A stretch of 64,000 bases of DNA from Elusimicrobia bacterium HGW-Elusimicrobia-2 (lineage in GTDB: Bacteria; CG03): contig PHAM01000001.1 of NCBI GenBank assembly GCA_002841685.1, positions 18,036 through 82,035 of the forward strand. The letters run 5' to 3'. A model generated the notes under the pieces. It ran no database searches. It saw only the letters and a list, made by a program, of their open reading frames with translations, and had not been told where the DNA came from. Of this stretch, positions 32,444 through 41,276 are shown one piece after another (the stretch's first letter is position 1; every line of letters starts with the position of its first letter). The position numbers were made by a program, and so were the translations under genes.

Positions 32444-33667
32444 TTAAAACATATTTTTAAGCCATTCAATAAGGCCTTTTCTGCGTTTGCGGTGGCCGGG
32501 GGCGGTCAGCGACGGAGATTCCTTGCTCACATCGTATTTGAGCAGACCCAGGACAGATGTCCATGAAACATCGTCCACAACAGCCGCGTCGCCCGCGCAA
32601 TTGGCGGGGTAGCCCAGCCGCGTCTGAAAACCGAGCTCCGCGCGCACATAATCCTCCATCCCCGGCAGTTTGGCTCCGCCGCCGACAAGAATACAGCTCG
32701 GCACGAGATCAGGATTGATCTTCATAGCCTCAAGTTTTCCTTTGATGCCGCTCTTGCCGAAAATATCCGCCAGACGCCCGCTTATTATTTCCGATATATC
32801 TTTAAGGCTCACCTCGTCCTTGGTCCTGCCGTCGATCCTTGTGACCTCTATTTTGCCTTCTTTGGGTATGTGCGCCTGTGTGGCGAAACCGAAATCCTCT
32901 TTGATCCTGGCCGCTTCGAGGCGCGAAGATTTTATCTCCCTCGCTATATCGTTGGTTATGTAATCGCTGCCGTTGCGGATCGCGAAAAAGCCTCTTATCC
33001 CGCCTTTATTAAAATAGGATGTTTCGCAAAGGCTGCCGCCTATGTCTATGAGTATGCAGCCGAGAGCTGTTTCATCGTCAAGAAGAACAAGTTCCGCGGC
33101 GGCCAGTGACGAGAGGATGGTGTTCTGTATCTCAAAACCCGCCTTCTCCACGCATTTCCTTATATTGGTCAGCATTGACGCTTTGGCGATAATATTATGC
33201 ACATTCACCTGAAGATGTTTCGCCGCCATACCCTTGGGATTCATTATCCCCCTCTGATTATCCACCATATACTCAAGGGGTATCGTGTGTATTATCTCAT
33301 CCTCGGAATTCGGTATGCTGCTTCGCGCGGCCTGGAGCACCTGTTTCACCTCGTTGAAGCTCACCTCCTGGTCCTGAGACATGACCGCTATGGCGGCGTG
33401 ATGATCCAGGCTTGATATGTGCATGCCGTGCACGCCGAGTGAAACGTAATTAATATTGGTTTGCGCCTTGTCTTCAGCGCTTTCTATGACTTCTCTTATG
33501 GATTCGACAGTCTGGGGAATATCTATGATGATTCCCTCTCTTATGCCTTTGCAGGGCCTGGAATCATAGCCGAGAACTTTTATCTGCTCACCGACGACAT
33601 CGCCTATCACGCATTTGATGTGCGACGACCCTATTTCAAGTCCGGCCCTGATGCTTTCACCTGTCAT
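32444..33667 (-). CDS. ftsA: cell-division protein FtsA
   Basis: 407 residues of the actin-like ASKHA fold; FtsA tethers FtsZ to the membrane. Phosphate-1 region GLEIGSSHIKCVIGD, the SHS2-containing 1C subdomain (about 85-165, with VLQAARSSIPNSEDEIIHTIP), phosphate-2 ILIDIGGSLCETSYF, and adenosine motif CILVGGGAKLPGMEDYVR are in order. The C-terminus ends in an amphipathic basic helix (RKGLIEWLKNMF), the membrane anchor. It overlaps ftsQ by 4 bp. Downstream there is no ftsZ; instead a carbamoyltransferase follows 35 bp later. Confidence 0.93.
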   Translation of the reverse strand: MTGESIRAGLEIGSSHIKCVIGDVVGEQIKVLGYDSRPCKGIREGIIIDIPQTVESIREVIESAEDKAQTNINYVSLGVHGMHISSLDHHAAIAVMSQDQEVSFNEVKQVLQAARSSIPNSEDEIIHTIPLEYMVDNQRGIMNPKGMAAKHLQVNVHNIIAKASMLTNIRKCVEKAGFEIQNTILSSLAAAELVLLDDETALGCILIDIGGSLCETSYFNKGGIRGFFAIRNGSDYITNDIAREIKSSRLEAARIKEDFGFATQAHIPKEGKIEVTRIDGRTKDEVSLKDISEIISGRLADIFGKSGIKGKLEAMKINPDLVPSCILVGGGAKLPGMEDYVRAELGFQTRLGYPANCAGDAAVVDDVSWTSVLGLLKYDVSKESPSLTAPGHRKRRKGLIEWLKNMF

Positions 33668-34434
33668 TTATTATTTTCAACTCCTTTATGAAATTTTATA
33701 ATAGCACTTCGCATTTTTTTTGTAAATGGGCGCAAATCTATGTACTGGATCTTCCGGCCTTTTGACGCGGCGTCTTTTATAACTTTGCCCACAGACTCCA
33801 CTTTTTCCCGGACAAGTTCCCGTTCGGGACTGCCGAATAGAACCGCGCAATCGGCCATATTCATTTTAAGCGATTCCCCCTCCATTGAAAAAGAAATTAT
33901 AGCCTCGTAGAAATTGTTTTCCGTATCCCGGATATCTTTTAAAAACGCCATGATCTCATCGCGCCGCCCGGATGCCGCCTCATTGTAATCGCTCCACAGC
34001 GGGATCTTGTATTTTTGTTCGGCGGCAGAAACGCTCCTGACGATCTTATCGTCTAATGTAATGATAAATTTCCGGCTTTCCCTCATAAACATGGCCGCGG
34101 GAATACGCTCTTTGATCTTCACGATTATCTTTCCGGGCAAAACCCTTCTTATCTTCGCTCTGTCTATCCACTGTTCTTTCAGGAACAGATCCTCATCCAG
34201 TTTGTAGCTGAAAATATTGGCTCCGGTTTTCATGTCTATGAGTTTCTTCACGTAATCTTCATTGAGCACCGACAATCCCCGTATCTCTATTTTCGTGACA
34301 TTGAGCTTATCCCAGCCGAGCAAAAAATTGTAACAGAAATGCGCGGCCGTGCCCAGAGCGAACAGGAAAAACAGCGCGAAAAGAATTTTAAAGCCGTTGC
34401 CCTTTTTTTTCTTTTTGCGGGGGCGCTTCTTCAT
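33664..34434 (-). CDS. ftsQ: cell-division protein FtsQ/DivIB
   Basis: 256 residues: a very basic cytoplasmic tail (MKKRPRKKKKKGNG), one membrane helix (about 14-34), then a POTRA domain (LNVTKIEIRGLSVLNEDYVKKLID, about 39-105) and the FtsQ beta domain (DRAKIRRVLPGKIIVKIKERIPAAMF and beyond). The order and size match FtsQ. It bridges early and late division proteins in the periplasm. ATGA overlaps link it to ddl upstream and ftsA downstream. Confidence 0.88.
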   Translation of the reverse strand: MKKRPRKKKKKGNGFKILFALFFLFALGTAAHFCYNFLLGWDKLNVTKIEIRGLSVLNEDYVKKLIDMKTGANIFSYKLDEDLFLKEQWIDRAKIRRVLPGKIIVKIKERIPAAMFMRESRKFIITLDDKIVRSVSAAEQKYKIPLWSDYNEAASGRRDEIMAFLKDIRDTENNFYEAIISFSMEGESLKMNMADCAVLFGSPERELVREKVESVGKVIKDAASKGRKIQYIDLRPFTKKMRSAIIKFHKGVENNK

Positions 34435-35366
34435 CTTTTGAGAGAATCTTTTATTATAGCCGCCACAGTTTCATCAAAGCTTATCCCGACAGCGGCGGCC
34501 GCCTCCGGCAAAAGGCTCGTCTCCGTCATCCCCGGAATAGTGTTTATTTCAAGGGCGTAAAAAATCCCTGCCTCGGACCTTATAAAATCCACACGGGCGG
34601 CGCCTTTTATGCCTAGAGCCCCGCAGACTTTCAGAGTGTCCCTGCCCAGAGCCGCGGATGATTTTCTGTCTATCAGCGCCGGCACAATATGAGCGCTCAT
34701 GCCCGGAGCGTATTTTGCTTCGTAGTCGTAATATTTGTTTTTCGGCACTATTTCCAAAACGGGAAGAACTTTCCCCGCAAGATACCCGACTGTAAACTCA
34801 CGGCCTTTGATGTATTTTTCCGCCAAAATTTCATTGTCGCGCGCAAAAGCTTTATCAATTGCTTTCTTTATGCTTCCACGGCCTGTAACAATAGACAACC
34901 CCTCTGAAGAACCTTCTGAAGACGGTTTTATCACAACCGGCAGGAGGCGCGCGACTCTGTCAATTATATTTTTTTCGCCCCTGACAATTTTTATGCCGGG
35001 CGGTGTCTTTATGCCCTCGGCGGTAAAAATAGTTTTTGTAAGCGCTTTATTCATACAGACGGCGGATGCGGGAACACCCGAACCGCTGTAAGGAAAGCCC
35101 ATTATTTCAAGCAGGCTTTGAAGCCTGCCGTCTTCACCCCATGCCCCGTGGCAGGCTATGAAATAAAAATCCGCCCGGGCTGATTTAATTTTTGAGACCA
35201 TATCGCCGCGACCTATGTCAACAATACGGCTTTTGAAAGCCAGCCGTTTCAGCGCCCCGTTGACAGCCGAGGCCGTTTTGAGCGATATCTCCCTCTCGCT
35301 CTTTGAAAGTCCCGCGAGCACCGCTATTTTTTTAATACCTGCTAGCTTTATTTTTTTATTCTTCAA
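34431..35366 (-). CDS. ddl: D-alanine--D-alanine ligase
   Basis: A 311-residue ATP-grasp enzyme making D-Ala-D-Ala for MurF. It shows AVLAGLSKSEREISLKTA near the N-terminus, ACHGAWGEDGRLQSLLE, YSGSGVPASAVCMNKALTK, VIKPSSEGSSEGLSIV (ATP loop), EKYIKGREFTVGYL, and EINTIPGMTETSLLPEAA. All are typical. In most genomes murB directly precedes ddl, but here a 4.8-kb accessory island lies between. The first gene of the island ends 94 bp before this start, in a T-rich region with no clear terminator. Confidence 0.93.
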   Translation of the reverse strand: MKNKKIKLAGIKKIAVLAGLSKSEREISLKTASAVNGALKRLAFKSRIVDIGRGDMVSKIKSARADFYFIACHGAWGEDGRLQSLLEIMGFPYSGSGVPASAVCMNKALTKTIFTAEGIKTPPGIKIVRGEKNIIDRVARLLPVVIKPSSEGSSEGLSIVTGRGSIKKAIDKAFARDNEILAEKYIKGREFTVGYLAGKVLPVLEIVPKNKYYDYEAKYAPGMSAHIVPALIDRKSSAALGRDTLKVCGALGIKGAARVDFIRSEAGIFYALEINTIPGMTETSLLPEAAAAVGISFDETVAAIIKDSLKR

Positions 35367-35459
35367 CTTTTCACTCCTTCCTTAGCCCTGACTATAGAAA
35401 ACATTTTCATTTTTTTCCACCGCCTCGCTGACAAATATCTCATATTTTTCATATCCCTG

Positions 35460-35873
35460 CTAAAAAGTATCAGAACCGTCACCATACTTTTCCCTTGTGA
35501 ATGTTGTTTTTCCTGTTATTTTGCCAAGGATAATATCGGCTTTTCTGCAAAGCATAACAAATTCTTCTTGCTCAAATCCGCTATGTTTCAAATTGTTATA
35601 TATTCGGTGCCGTATCTCTACATATTCTTTGGATAACCTGATTGATTTATCTCGATCCGAACTTGTTGGAAGTTGTTTGCTTAGACGATAGAGTTTTTTT
35701 GCAGCAACATAGCTTGCGTGTGCAATTTGAACACATTGCCAATTTAAGACTTTATTAGGAGAACGAAGCGAAATAAAGACCGACTCCTGTAAGAAGTCCT
35801 TGATACGGCAGCACAAATCAAAAAAACCTACAAATGCTAAAATGCTTCCAATTATCTGAATTGGTGATATCAT
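35460..35873 (-). CDS. small membrane-anchored protein of unknown function in restriction-modification island
   Basis: 137 residues. A single hydrophobic N-terminal helix (about 5-22, IIGSILAFVGFFDLCC) is followed by a mostly helical, basic, cysteine-containing domain with YVAAKKLYRLSKQLP and EYVEIRHRIYNNLKHSGF. The ATG begins 1 bp after the stop of the restriction-modification gene (TGA-A-ATG), so it is translationally coupled and probably part of the same system. I recognise no family. AT-rich codon use differs from the flanking ddl gene. Confidence 0.6.
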   Translation of the reverse strand: MISPIQIIGSILAFVGFFDLCCRIKDFLQESVFISLRSPNKVLNWQCVQIAHASYVAAKKLYRLSKQLPTSSDRDKSIRLSKEYVEIRHRIYNNLKHSGFEQEEFVMLCRKADIILGKITGKTTFTREKYGDGSDTF

Positions 35874-35874
35874 T

Positions 35875-38800
35875 TCATTTAATCGGCCATTGGGGGGTGG
35901 TTTGGTCGATTTCGGTCATCAGGCGGGAGGTTTCTTTCAGCACAACTACTATTTTCTGCCAGTGCAGAACTTCGTCAAATGTCAGGAAACGGCCTTTTCT
36001 GCTTTTCAGCCATTTGTCCAAAACCTGATAGCCGCCGATATAGAAATTCCAGACTGCTGGTTCTATTCCTTCAAAATACTGTTCTTTGTTGATATAAATT
36101 CTTTTTGTTTTTTCTTCGTAATTTACTTTCACGACTTCGTTTTTTCCGGAAATCGGAAATCTTGTGATGAGTTTTTCCAGTGCAGGTGATTCCATCAGGT
36201 GAAGTGAGACAAGTTCCTTTCCTTTTTTAACAAGGTTTTTGAAACGTTCCCTGTCGGAAGTCAAAGGCGCACGGGGAAAATCTATTTTCAAAAATTCGGC
36301 ATATCTTTTTCTGTATTCCGGCGAATGAAAGACCGCATAGATGTAATAGAAAATATCTTCGGGGCCGAATGTCTTTTTTAAATCCCCCTGGCCGTCTAAA
36401 ACAAAATCAAGTTTCAGTTTCCCGCTGACTTCCCTGACAAACTCCGGCTTAATATTCGGCTGACGCTTTGATTCTGTCTCGTTCTGTTTCTCATCAGGAT
36501 AAAGATACAACGGAAAAATATATCCTCTTTCTTTCGTTTTATTTGACACATAACAGTCATCTGTAATACTGTTTGTCGCTAAAATATGCCGCCAATTATT
36601 TCCTGATAATTGACGACATAAGTACAATGCAACATTATTCCCAAAAAGCATATGACGCATAACTTTTTCCCTTACACGCCAAACAACTGTTGGATGATAA
36701 TAAATATTCCTTGTATCAAACGGTCGATATAGCAATTTATCAAAATAATCTTTCCAATTTTCAACACTTGTTAATTCTGCTCGCGCTTTTGATACTCTCC
36801 ACGCATAATTTTCTGATAACTTAAACTTTTCTTTTATTTCTATATCGCTGAAAGTTTTGTCTCTGAAACATTCTATTCTTTCTTTTAACGGTTCCTTTTC
36901 AAAATCAATTACGAATTTATCTCGCGCAGTAACAATGCCTGTGCAGTTTACCGGAAAAATATCTGTGATTTTCCAGTATTTTTCGTATTCACTTCGTCCT
37001 TCTTCGTTTCTTGGAATAAAGAAGTAATATGGACTATTGGGGCTGAGTTCTTTATAATTTGTTTTATTAATATCGTTTTCTGAAAGAATTTCATATTTAC
37101 TATCCCTCGTCCCCCACAAATCTGCATAATAAATTTTTGCCGGGCCTTCGGCTTTCTGTTTTTTTACGAATAAATTTATTGCAACACCCTGCTGTATGTC
37201 AAAAACATTTTCGTCTTTTGTGCCGTCGGGACATTTCTCCTTTTTCTTCGCATTGCCGTGCAGATTGAGAATATATATTTCCGAAAATGTATTGAGCAAA
37301 GACTGTCTCATTCCACGGAATGTGGGATTATCAAGGTAAGCGTGATTTGTTATTATTCCCACAACGCCCTGGCCTGTCCTGTCAATCTTCCACTGCGCGA
37401 AGCGGATGAACTTCACATAATCGTCCTGTAACCAGACTTTTCTCTCGTTCAAAGGTTTACCGTCAATGAATTTATAATCGTCTATTAGTTTTGTTATCCA
37501 TTTTCCCATATTCGCGGATATACCGGAATAGGGGGGATTGCCGAGGATTGCCATTATCGGCACTTCGTTTTTTACTCTTGCGGCCTGGGCGGATTCTTCG
37601 GCTATGAACTGCGCGAATAGAGGCAGGTCTTTGTGCTCTGCTTCGCTTAGAGTGTTTGTGAGATAAATTCCAAGACGCTGGTCTGAATCAAATTTGTAGC
37701 CGGTCTCCTGCAGGAGGAGTCCGAGTTTCAAATGAGCGACCGTATAAGGCGCCATCAGAAGTTCAAATCCGAAGACTCTTTTCAGGAGATGCTCCGCTAC
37801 ATATTCGTCCCACACTCCCTTTTGTCCGTCTTTTTCCATCTTGTCATAGATCAGTTTTATGACAGAGTACAGGAATGTTCCCGTTCCGCAGGCAGGGTCA
37901 AGAATAAATGTCTTTGAGTCCGCAAGCCCCTGCGGCCGTCTGAAACTCTTCTTAAGAATACTGTCAAGAGAACGGACAATGAATGAGACCACAGGTTCCG
38001 GCGTGTAGTAAACCCCGCGGGATTCCCTGAGCTTGGAGTCATAGGCGGCAAGAAATGTCTCGTAAAAATGGACGACAGGGTCTTCTTTCTTTGTCTTTAC
38101 CCCGAAATCCTTTAAAATCTCCTTGATGTCGGATACGGAAAGAAGCTGGGCGAGGTCGTCAACAAGCCAAGCAATCCTGTCGTCAAGGTCGGGGCCTGCG
38201 ATGTGGTTGAAAAGTTTCCTTAAGAACGGGTTTGTCTTTGGAAGGAGAAAAGCCGAGTGCTCACGGGTAAATTCTTTTTCGTCCGGCATATTGCACCGCG
38301 CCGCAAACAATCCGTAGGCGATTGTCTGGCTGTATAAATCGGCAAAGCTTTCCTGCCTTAAGCCCTGAATCAGTATTTCACGAAAGGCTTCATACTGGGA
38401 ATGGAGAGTCCCTTTTTCCTGCTCTTTTTCAAAAGCCGCATTTATCAAATCCCGGATCATTTGGGTTATCTGAGCCATACGCACCGCAAGTTTTTTAGGG
38501 CTTTTTATTTTTTCAGGAAGGACACAGAGAAAAGATTGGATAATTTTAATAAACTGATCTTCATTCCTGTGCAGTAGGTTGACCTTCCCGGAAGAATCAC
38601 ACTCCCCTATGATTACGGTTTCCGCTCTTTCCCCGTTTACGTAGCGTCGGAATTCAAGATAATCAGTCAGTATTAAATTTGATAATGATGTGCGGTATCT
38701 TTTTAACTGCTCTGATTTTTCTATCTCGTCCAGACTCTTGCCTATGTCTTTCGTTTCAATATATCCAACCGTCAGTTTTTTCTTTGTGATGATAAAATCC

Positions 38801-38964
38801 GGAGCGCCGCAAGCGACTCTCTTGGGTTCGTTTATGGCAGAAATCCCGGCTTCAAAAGATTCAATCAATGTTTTCAGCGCCGGGCGATATGTATGCTCGC
38901 CCGCCTGGCCTGTCTTAAGGTTTTTCTGTATCTCCGATAAGTAGTTTTTTATGTTAGCTGTCAT
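35875..38964 (-). CDS. fused restriction-modification enzyme (type IIG / type ISP-like)
   Basis: 1029 residues. An N-terminal PD-(D/E)xK nuclease has Pro55-Asp56 and Glu70-x-Lys72 (GAPDFII...YIETK). After a helical region, an N6-adenine methyltransferase has motif I FILDPACGTGTFLYSV near residue 350 and catalytic NPPYSG near 476. The C-terminal third carries target-recognition stretches (YYADLWGTRDSKYE, DKLLYRPFDTRNIYYH, FYIGGYQVLDKWLKSRKGR) like type ISP C-termini. No helicase domain is seen, so it should cut near its site without ATP-driven translocation. It cleaves unmodified foreign DNA and methylates the host. It is coupled to the 137-residue gene downstream. Confidence 0.85.
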   Translation of the reverse strand: MTANIKNYLSEIQKNLKTGQAGEHTYRPALKTLIESFEAGISAINEPKRVACGAPDFIITKKKLTVGYIETKDIGKSLDEIEKSEQLKRYRTSLSNLILTDYLEFRRYVNGERAETVIIGECDSSGKVNLLHRNEDQFIKIIQSFLCVLPEKIKSPKKLAVRMAQITQMIRDLINAAFEKEQEKGTLHSQYEAFREILIQGLRQESFADLYSQTIAYGLFAARCNMPDEKEFTREHSAFLLPKTNPFLRKLFNHIAGPDLDDRIAWLVDDLAQLLSVSDIKEILKDFGVKTKKEDPVVHFYETFLAAYDSKLRESRGVYYTPEPVVSFIVRSLDSILKKSFRRPQGLADSKTFILDPACGTGTFLYSVIKLIYDKMEKDGQKGVWDEYVAEHLLKRVFGFELLMAPYTVAHLKLGLLLQETGYKFDSDQRLGIYLTNTLSEAEHKDLPLFAQFIAEESAQAARVKNEVPIMAILGNPPYSGISANMGKWITKLIDDYKFIDGKPLNERKVWLQDDYVKFIRFAQWKIDRTGQGVVGIITNHAYLDNPTFRGMRQSLLNTFSEIYILNLHGNAKKKEKCPDGTKDENVFDIQQGVAINLFVKKQKAEGPAKIYYADLWGTRDSKYEILSENDINKTNYKELSPNSPYYFFIPRNEEGRSEYEKYWKITDIFPVNCTGIVTARDKFVIDFEKEPLKERIECFRDKTFSDIEIKEKFKLSENYAWRVSKARAELTSVENWKDYFDKLLYRPFDTRNIYYHPTVVWRVREKVMRHMLFGNNVALYLCRQLSGNNWRHILATNSITDDCYVSNKTKERGYIFPLYLYPDEKQNETESKRQPNIKPEFVREVSGKLKLDFVLDGQGDLKKTFGPEDIFYYIYAVFHSPEYRKRYAEFLKIDFPRAPLTSDRERFKNLVKKGKELVSLHLMESPALEKLITRFPISGKNEVVKVNYEEKTKRIYINKEQYFEGIEPAVWNFYIGGYQVLDKWLKSRKGRFLTFDEVLHWQKIVVVLKETSRLMTEIDQTTPQWPIK

Positions 38965-39121
38965 CTCTGAAATAGCGCCATATTTAATATTTCACATTTG
39001 CAAAATTAATTCTGTATTTCATTCTCGTCTTAAAAATGCCATCATCCTTTTAATATTTTTTTATTCGTTTGTATAGAAGTTTCAAGGATAGGTGTTTAAA
39101 CGCTTGTATTATAAGCATTTA

Positions 39122-39150
39122 AGATTCCTCATCTTCGTTCGGAATGACAT
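39122..39150 (-). repeat. 27-29 bp dispersed repeat, degenerate minus-strand copy
   Basis: Read on the minus strand this is TGTCATTCCGAACGAAGATG followed by AGGAATCT. It matches the unit at 46391-46417 (TGTCATTTCGAGCGAAGCGA then GAAATCT) at most positions. It lies in the 221-bp AT-rich gap (38965-39185) upstream of the restriction-modification gene, which holds nothing else I can recognise. Confidence 0.6.
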
Positions 39151-39185
39151 GTTTAATGCTTTTTGGAGTAGACTCATTATTAAAT

Positions 39186-40049
39186 TTATTTATCATTTTC
39201 CGACATAGTAAACTTCAATTCGGCTGTGATAACATTGTTATCGTCAATTATATTTTTTTCCATGCTTGTTTTTTCTTCTATTGCCAAAATTACTTTTTTG
39301 ATTCTTTTTACATTACCCGTCCCAATACCATGAACCTTAATATAATCAATCCCATATTTTAACCTTGTCAATATCTCCTTTTCAATATCTTCTTCCTTCA
39401 TTTCAAAGCTCACAAACACTGAGCACGGCAAATCATCGACATAGGGATCGTATAAGCTAAGAAACTTTGTTTTAATTTTGTCTTCCGTCGTATATATTTT
39501 GGATAATGCTTCATACATTTCCTTAAAGTCTTTTTCATAATATCCTGCTGTGCATAAATTTGTAATATTAGCGCCTCTCTTGCCATACTTGTCCCGAATA
39601 TCCCTCTTCATATCCCTCACTTCCTGATTTCTGTGTTCCAAAAATACCTTCTTGATATACATAGCTTGCCTGAGTATTATTAAATCTACTGAGGAAATTT
39701 TATTTTGGTAAAATTTTAATATTGCTTGAACATCCGGCTCCGAATCCTTCTTTTTTATATCTTCAGCCCAATCGTTGTCTTTTGTTGTAAGAAAAATAGG
39801 TTCACCTTTAACTGATTCCTTGGCGCTGTCCTTTAAAAGAGTATTTAAAATATTTCTGTCGTCCTGACTAAGCTTTTCAGGATTAATAATCGTTTTGCCA
39901 TTTTCTGACATAACGCTTTGACTGCTTTGACAGTTAATCACAACGTTGCAATTATTAAAAGTATTGCCGTCGCCTTTTTGGATGCTATCTGCTATTTTTG
40001 CATCAACATTGTTAGTGATGAGGCCTTTGAAAAATTCTTTCCAACCCAC
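39186..40049 (-). CDS. hypothetical protein, AT-rich, second gene of a coupled pair
   Basis: 287 residues, no signal peptide or membrane helix. It starts with GTG in a TAGTG overlap with the previous stop, so it is translated by coupling. The N-terminus (GWKEFFKGLITNNVDAKIADSIQ) is amphipathic, followed by an Asn/Cys-rich strand-like patch (GDGNTFNNCNVVINC). The middle is charged and helical (KKVFLEHRNQEVRDMKRDIRDKYGKRG). The C-terminal half has alternating beta/alpha segments (SVFVSFEMKEEDIEKEILTRLKYGIDYIKV). I recognise no family. Base composition is low in GC relative to the flanking wall genes, suggesting transfer. Its partner and the adjacent restriction gene hint at a defence role, unproven. 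Confidence 0.6.
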   Translation of the reverse strand: MGWKEFFKGLITNNVDAKIADSIQKGDGNTFNNCNVVINCQSSQSVMSENGKTIINPEKLSQDDRNILNTLLKDSAKESVKGEPIFLTTKDNDWAEDIKKKDSEPDVQAILKFYQNKISSVDLIILRQAMYIKKVFLEHRNQEVRDMKRDIRDKYGKRGANITNLCTAGYYEKDFKEMYEALSKIYTTEDKIKTKFLSLYDPYVDDLPCSVFVSFEMKEEDIEKEILTRLKYGIDYIKVHGIGTGNVKRIKKVILAIEEKTSMEKNIIDDNNVITAELKFTMSENDK

Positions 40050-40294
40050 TATTTGTTGCGAGTTGCCACTTTAAAAATTGATGGCAAATCTGATTTTATA
40101 AACAATTCTGACCCTTTTTGTACCCCCGCAAAATCATCCAGCAATAACTCTTCTCCATCCGGGGTTAAAACTCTTTGCGCGAGGTTATCTGTTTCAACTA
40201 CATATCCGTCTGCATCAACTGTTTTACCAAATATTTTTAAAATAAATTCTTTCGTTTTTTGATCTTCTCTAAAAGTGATAACTTCTTCACTCAT
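40049..40294 (-). CDS. small hypothetical protein, first gene of a coupled pair
   Basis: 81 residues starting MSEEVITFREDQKTKEFILKIFGKTVDADGYVVE..., acidic, no membrane segment. I chose the second of two close ATGs because AAAGGAG stands 6-7 bases before it. The mid-part (VETDNLAQRVLTPDGEELLLDDFAGVQKGSELFIKSD) looks like a small beta-rich domain. Its stop overlaps the start of the 287-residue gene. It could be an antitoxin or regulatory partner, but that is a guess from arrangement alone. Confidence 0.6.
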   Translation of the reverse strand: MSEEVITFREDQKTKEFILKIFGKTVDADGYVVETDNLAQRVLTPDGEELLLDDFAGVQKGSELFIKSDLPSIFKVATRNK

Positions 40295-40427
40295 TGTCAT
40301 CTCCTTTATTTTTCATATCGCCCTTTCATCATCATAATTGTTCATTTATACCAATTTGTAAAAGCCATGTAAAGCCCCATGATGAGTCCACCCCGATTGT
40401 CAGGATAAATTTCAGCAAAATGAACTT

Positions 40428-41276
40428 TCATTTTCCGAATCTTCCCCAGAACTCGACGAGAGTCTCCAGATAAACGCCTTGCGCCTCATAAACCCTCGCG
40501 CGAATCCTGCTCATCAGTTCATAAGCGTCGTCGGCAGGCCTCCCGCCCCGCAAAACAAAAACATTCGCGTGAAGAGGCGAGACAGAAACGCCGCCCGCGC
40601 GCCAGCGCGAACAGCCGCATTGCTCGATGAGTTTGCCCGCCGGTATCCCTGCGGGATTCCTGAATATGCACCCGCTCCCGTTCTTGTATATAAAACCTTT
40701 TTCCTTTCTTTTTGCCGTCAGCTCTTTTATCCTGTCAATTATTTTTTTCCCGGCTTTTTTCCTCAGCGAAAAACAGGCTTCCAATATAACGGCGGGGATT
40801 GGAACGGGCCCCGTCCTGTAAGAAGCTTTTATCATCCCGCCCGAGATCCTGTATTCCCTCCCCGAACGGTAAAACCTGAGCCATTTGAGGACATCACTTA
40901 TGGCACTTCCGAAAGCACCGGCGTTTTTAAAAACAGCCCCCCCGACGGAGGCGGGAATCCCCGAAAGGTTTTCCAGGCCGCAAAGCCCCGCCGCGGCGCT
41001 TTTTTTTATCACATCTTTCAGCCCGGCGCCGGCCCCGGCGATAACATCGTTGCCTTTGAGCTTAATTTTTTTGAAATCCCCGTCGAGCATGAGCGCCGGT
41101 TCGGTTAAACCCGCGGAAGAAATAATGACATTGGAGCCGTTTCCCAAAACCCTGAAAGTGTGGAACTGCTCCGTAAAAGCCTTAAGTTCAGCGACGGTGG
41201 TGGCCTGCCACACATGAGCCGGGCCGCCCGAGGCAAGATAAGTAATATCCCTCAGATTAATAAAGCTAACTTCCAT
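40428..41276 (-). CDS. murB: UDP-N-acetylenolpyruvoylglucosamine reductase
   Basis: A 282-residue FAD enzyme reducing UDP-GlcNAc-enolpyruvate to UDP-MurNAc. It shows VLGNGSNVIIS, GLENLSGIPASVGGAVFKNAGAFG, SYRTGPVPIPAVIL, and GSGCIFRNPAGIPAGKLIEQCG. At the proton-donor position a cysteine replaces the common serine (GSTFKNP type), as in a subset of MurB proteins. HANVFVL and the C-terminal Glu (GVYLETLVEFWG) are present. It overlaps rnfC by 11 bp and would normally be followed by ddl; an accessory island begins 128 bp downstream instead. The 127-bp gap holds no gene. Confidence 0.92.
   Translation of the reverse strand: MEVSFINLRDITYLASGGPAHVWQATTVAELKAFTEQFHTFRVLGNGSNVIISSAGLTEPALMLDGDFKKIKLKGNDVIAGAGAGLKDVIKKSAAAGLCGLENLSGIPASVGGAVFKNAGAFGSAISDVLKWLRFYRSGREYRISGGMIKASYRTGPVPIPAVILEACFSLRKKAGKKIIDRIKELTAKRKEKGFIYKNGSGCIFRNPAGIPAGKLIEQCGCSRWRAGGVSVSPLHANVFVLRGGRPADDAYELMSRIRARVYEAQGVYLETLVEFWGRFGK

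Noticed and set aside
35460-40300. Prophage origin for the island
   Set aside because: No integrase, capsid, terminase or tail genes; only restriction-type and unknown genes are present.
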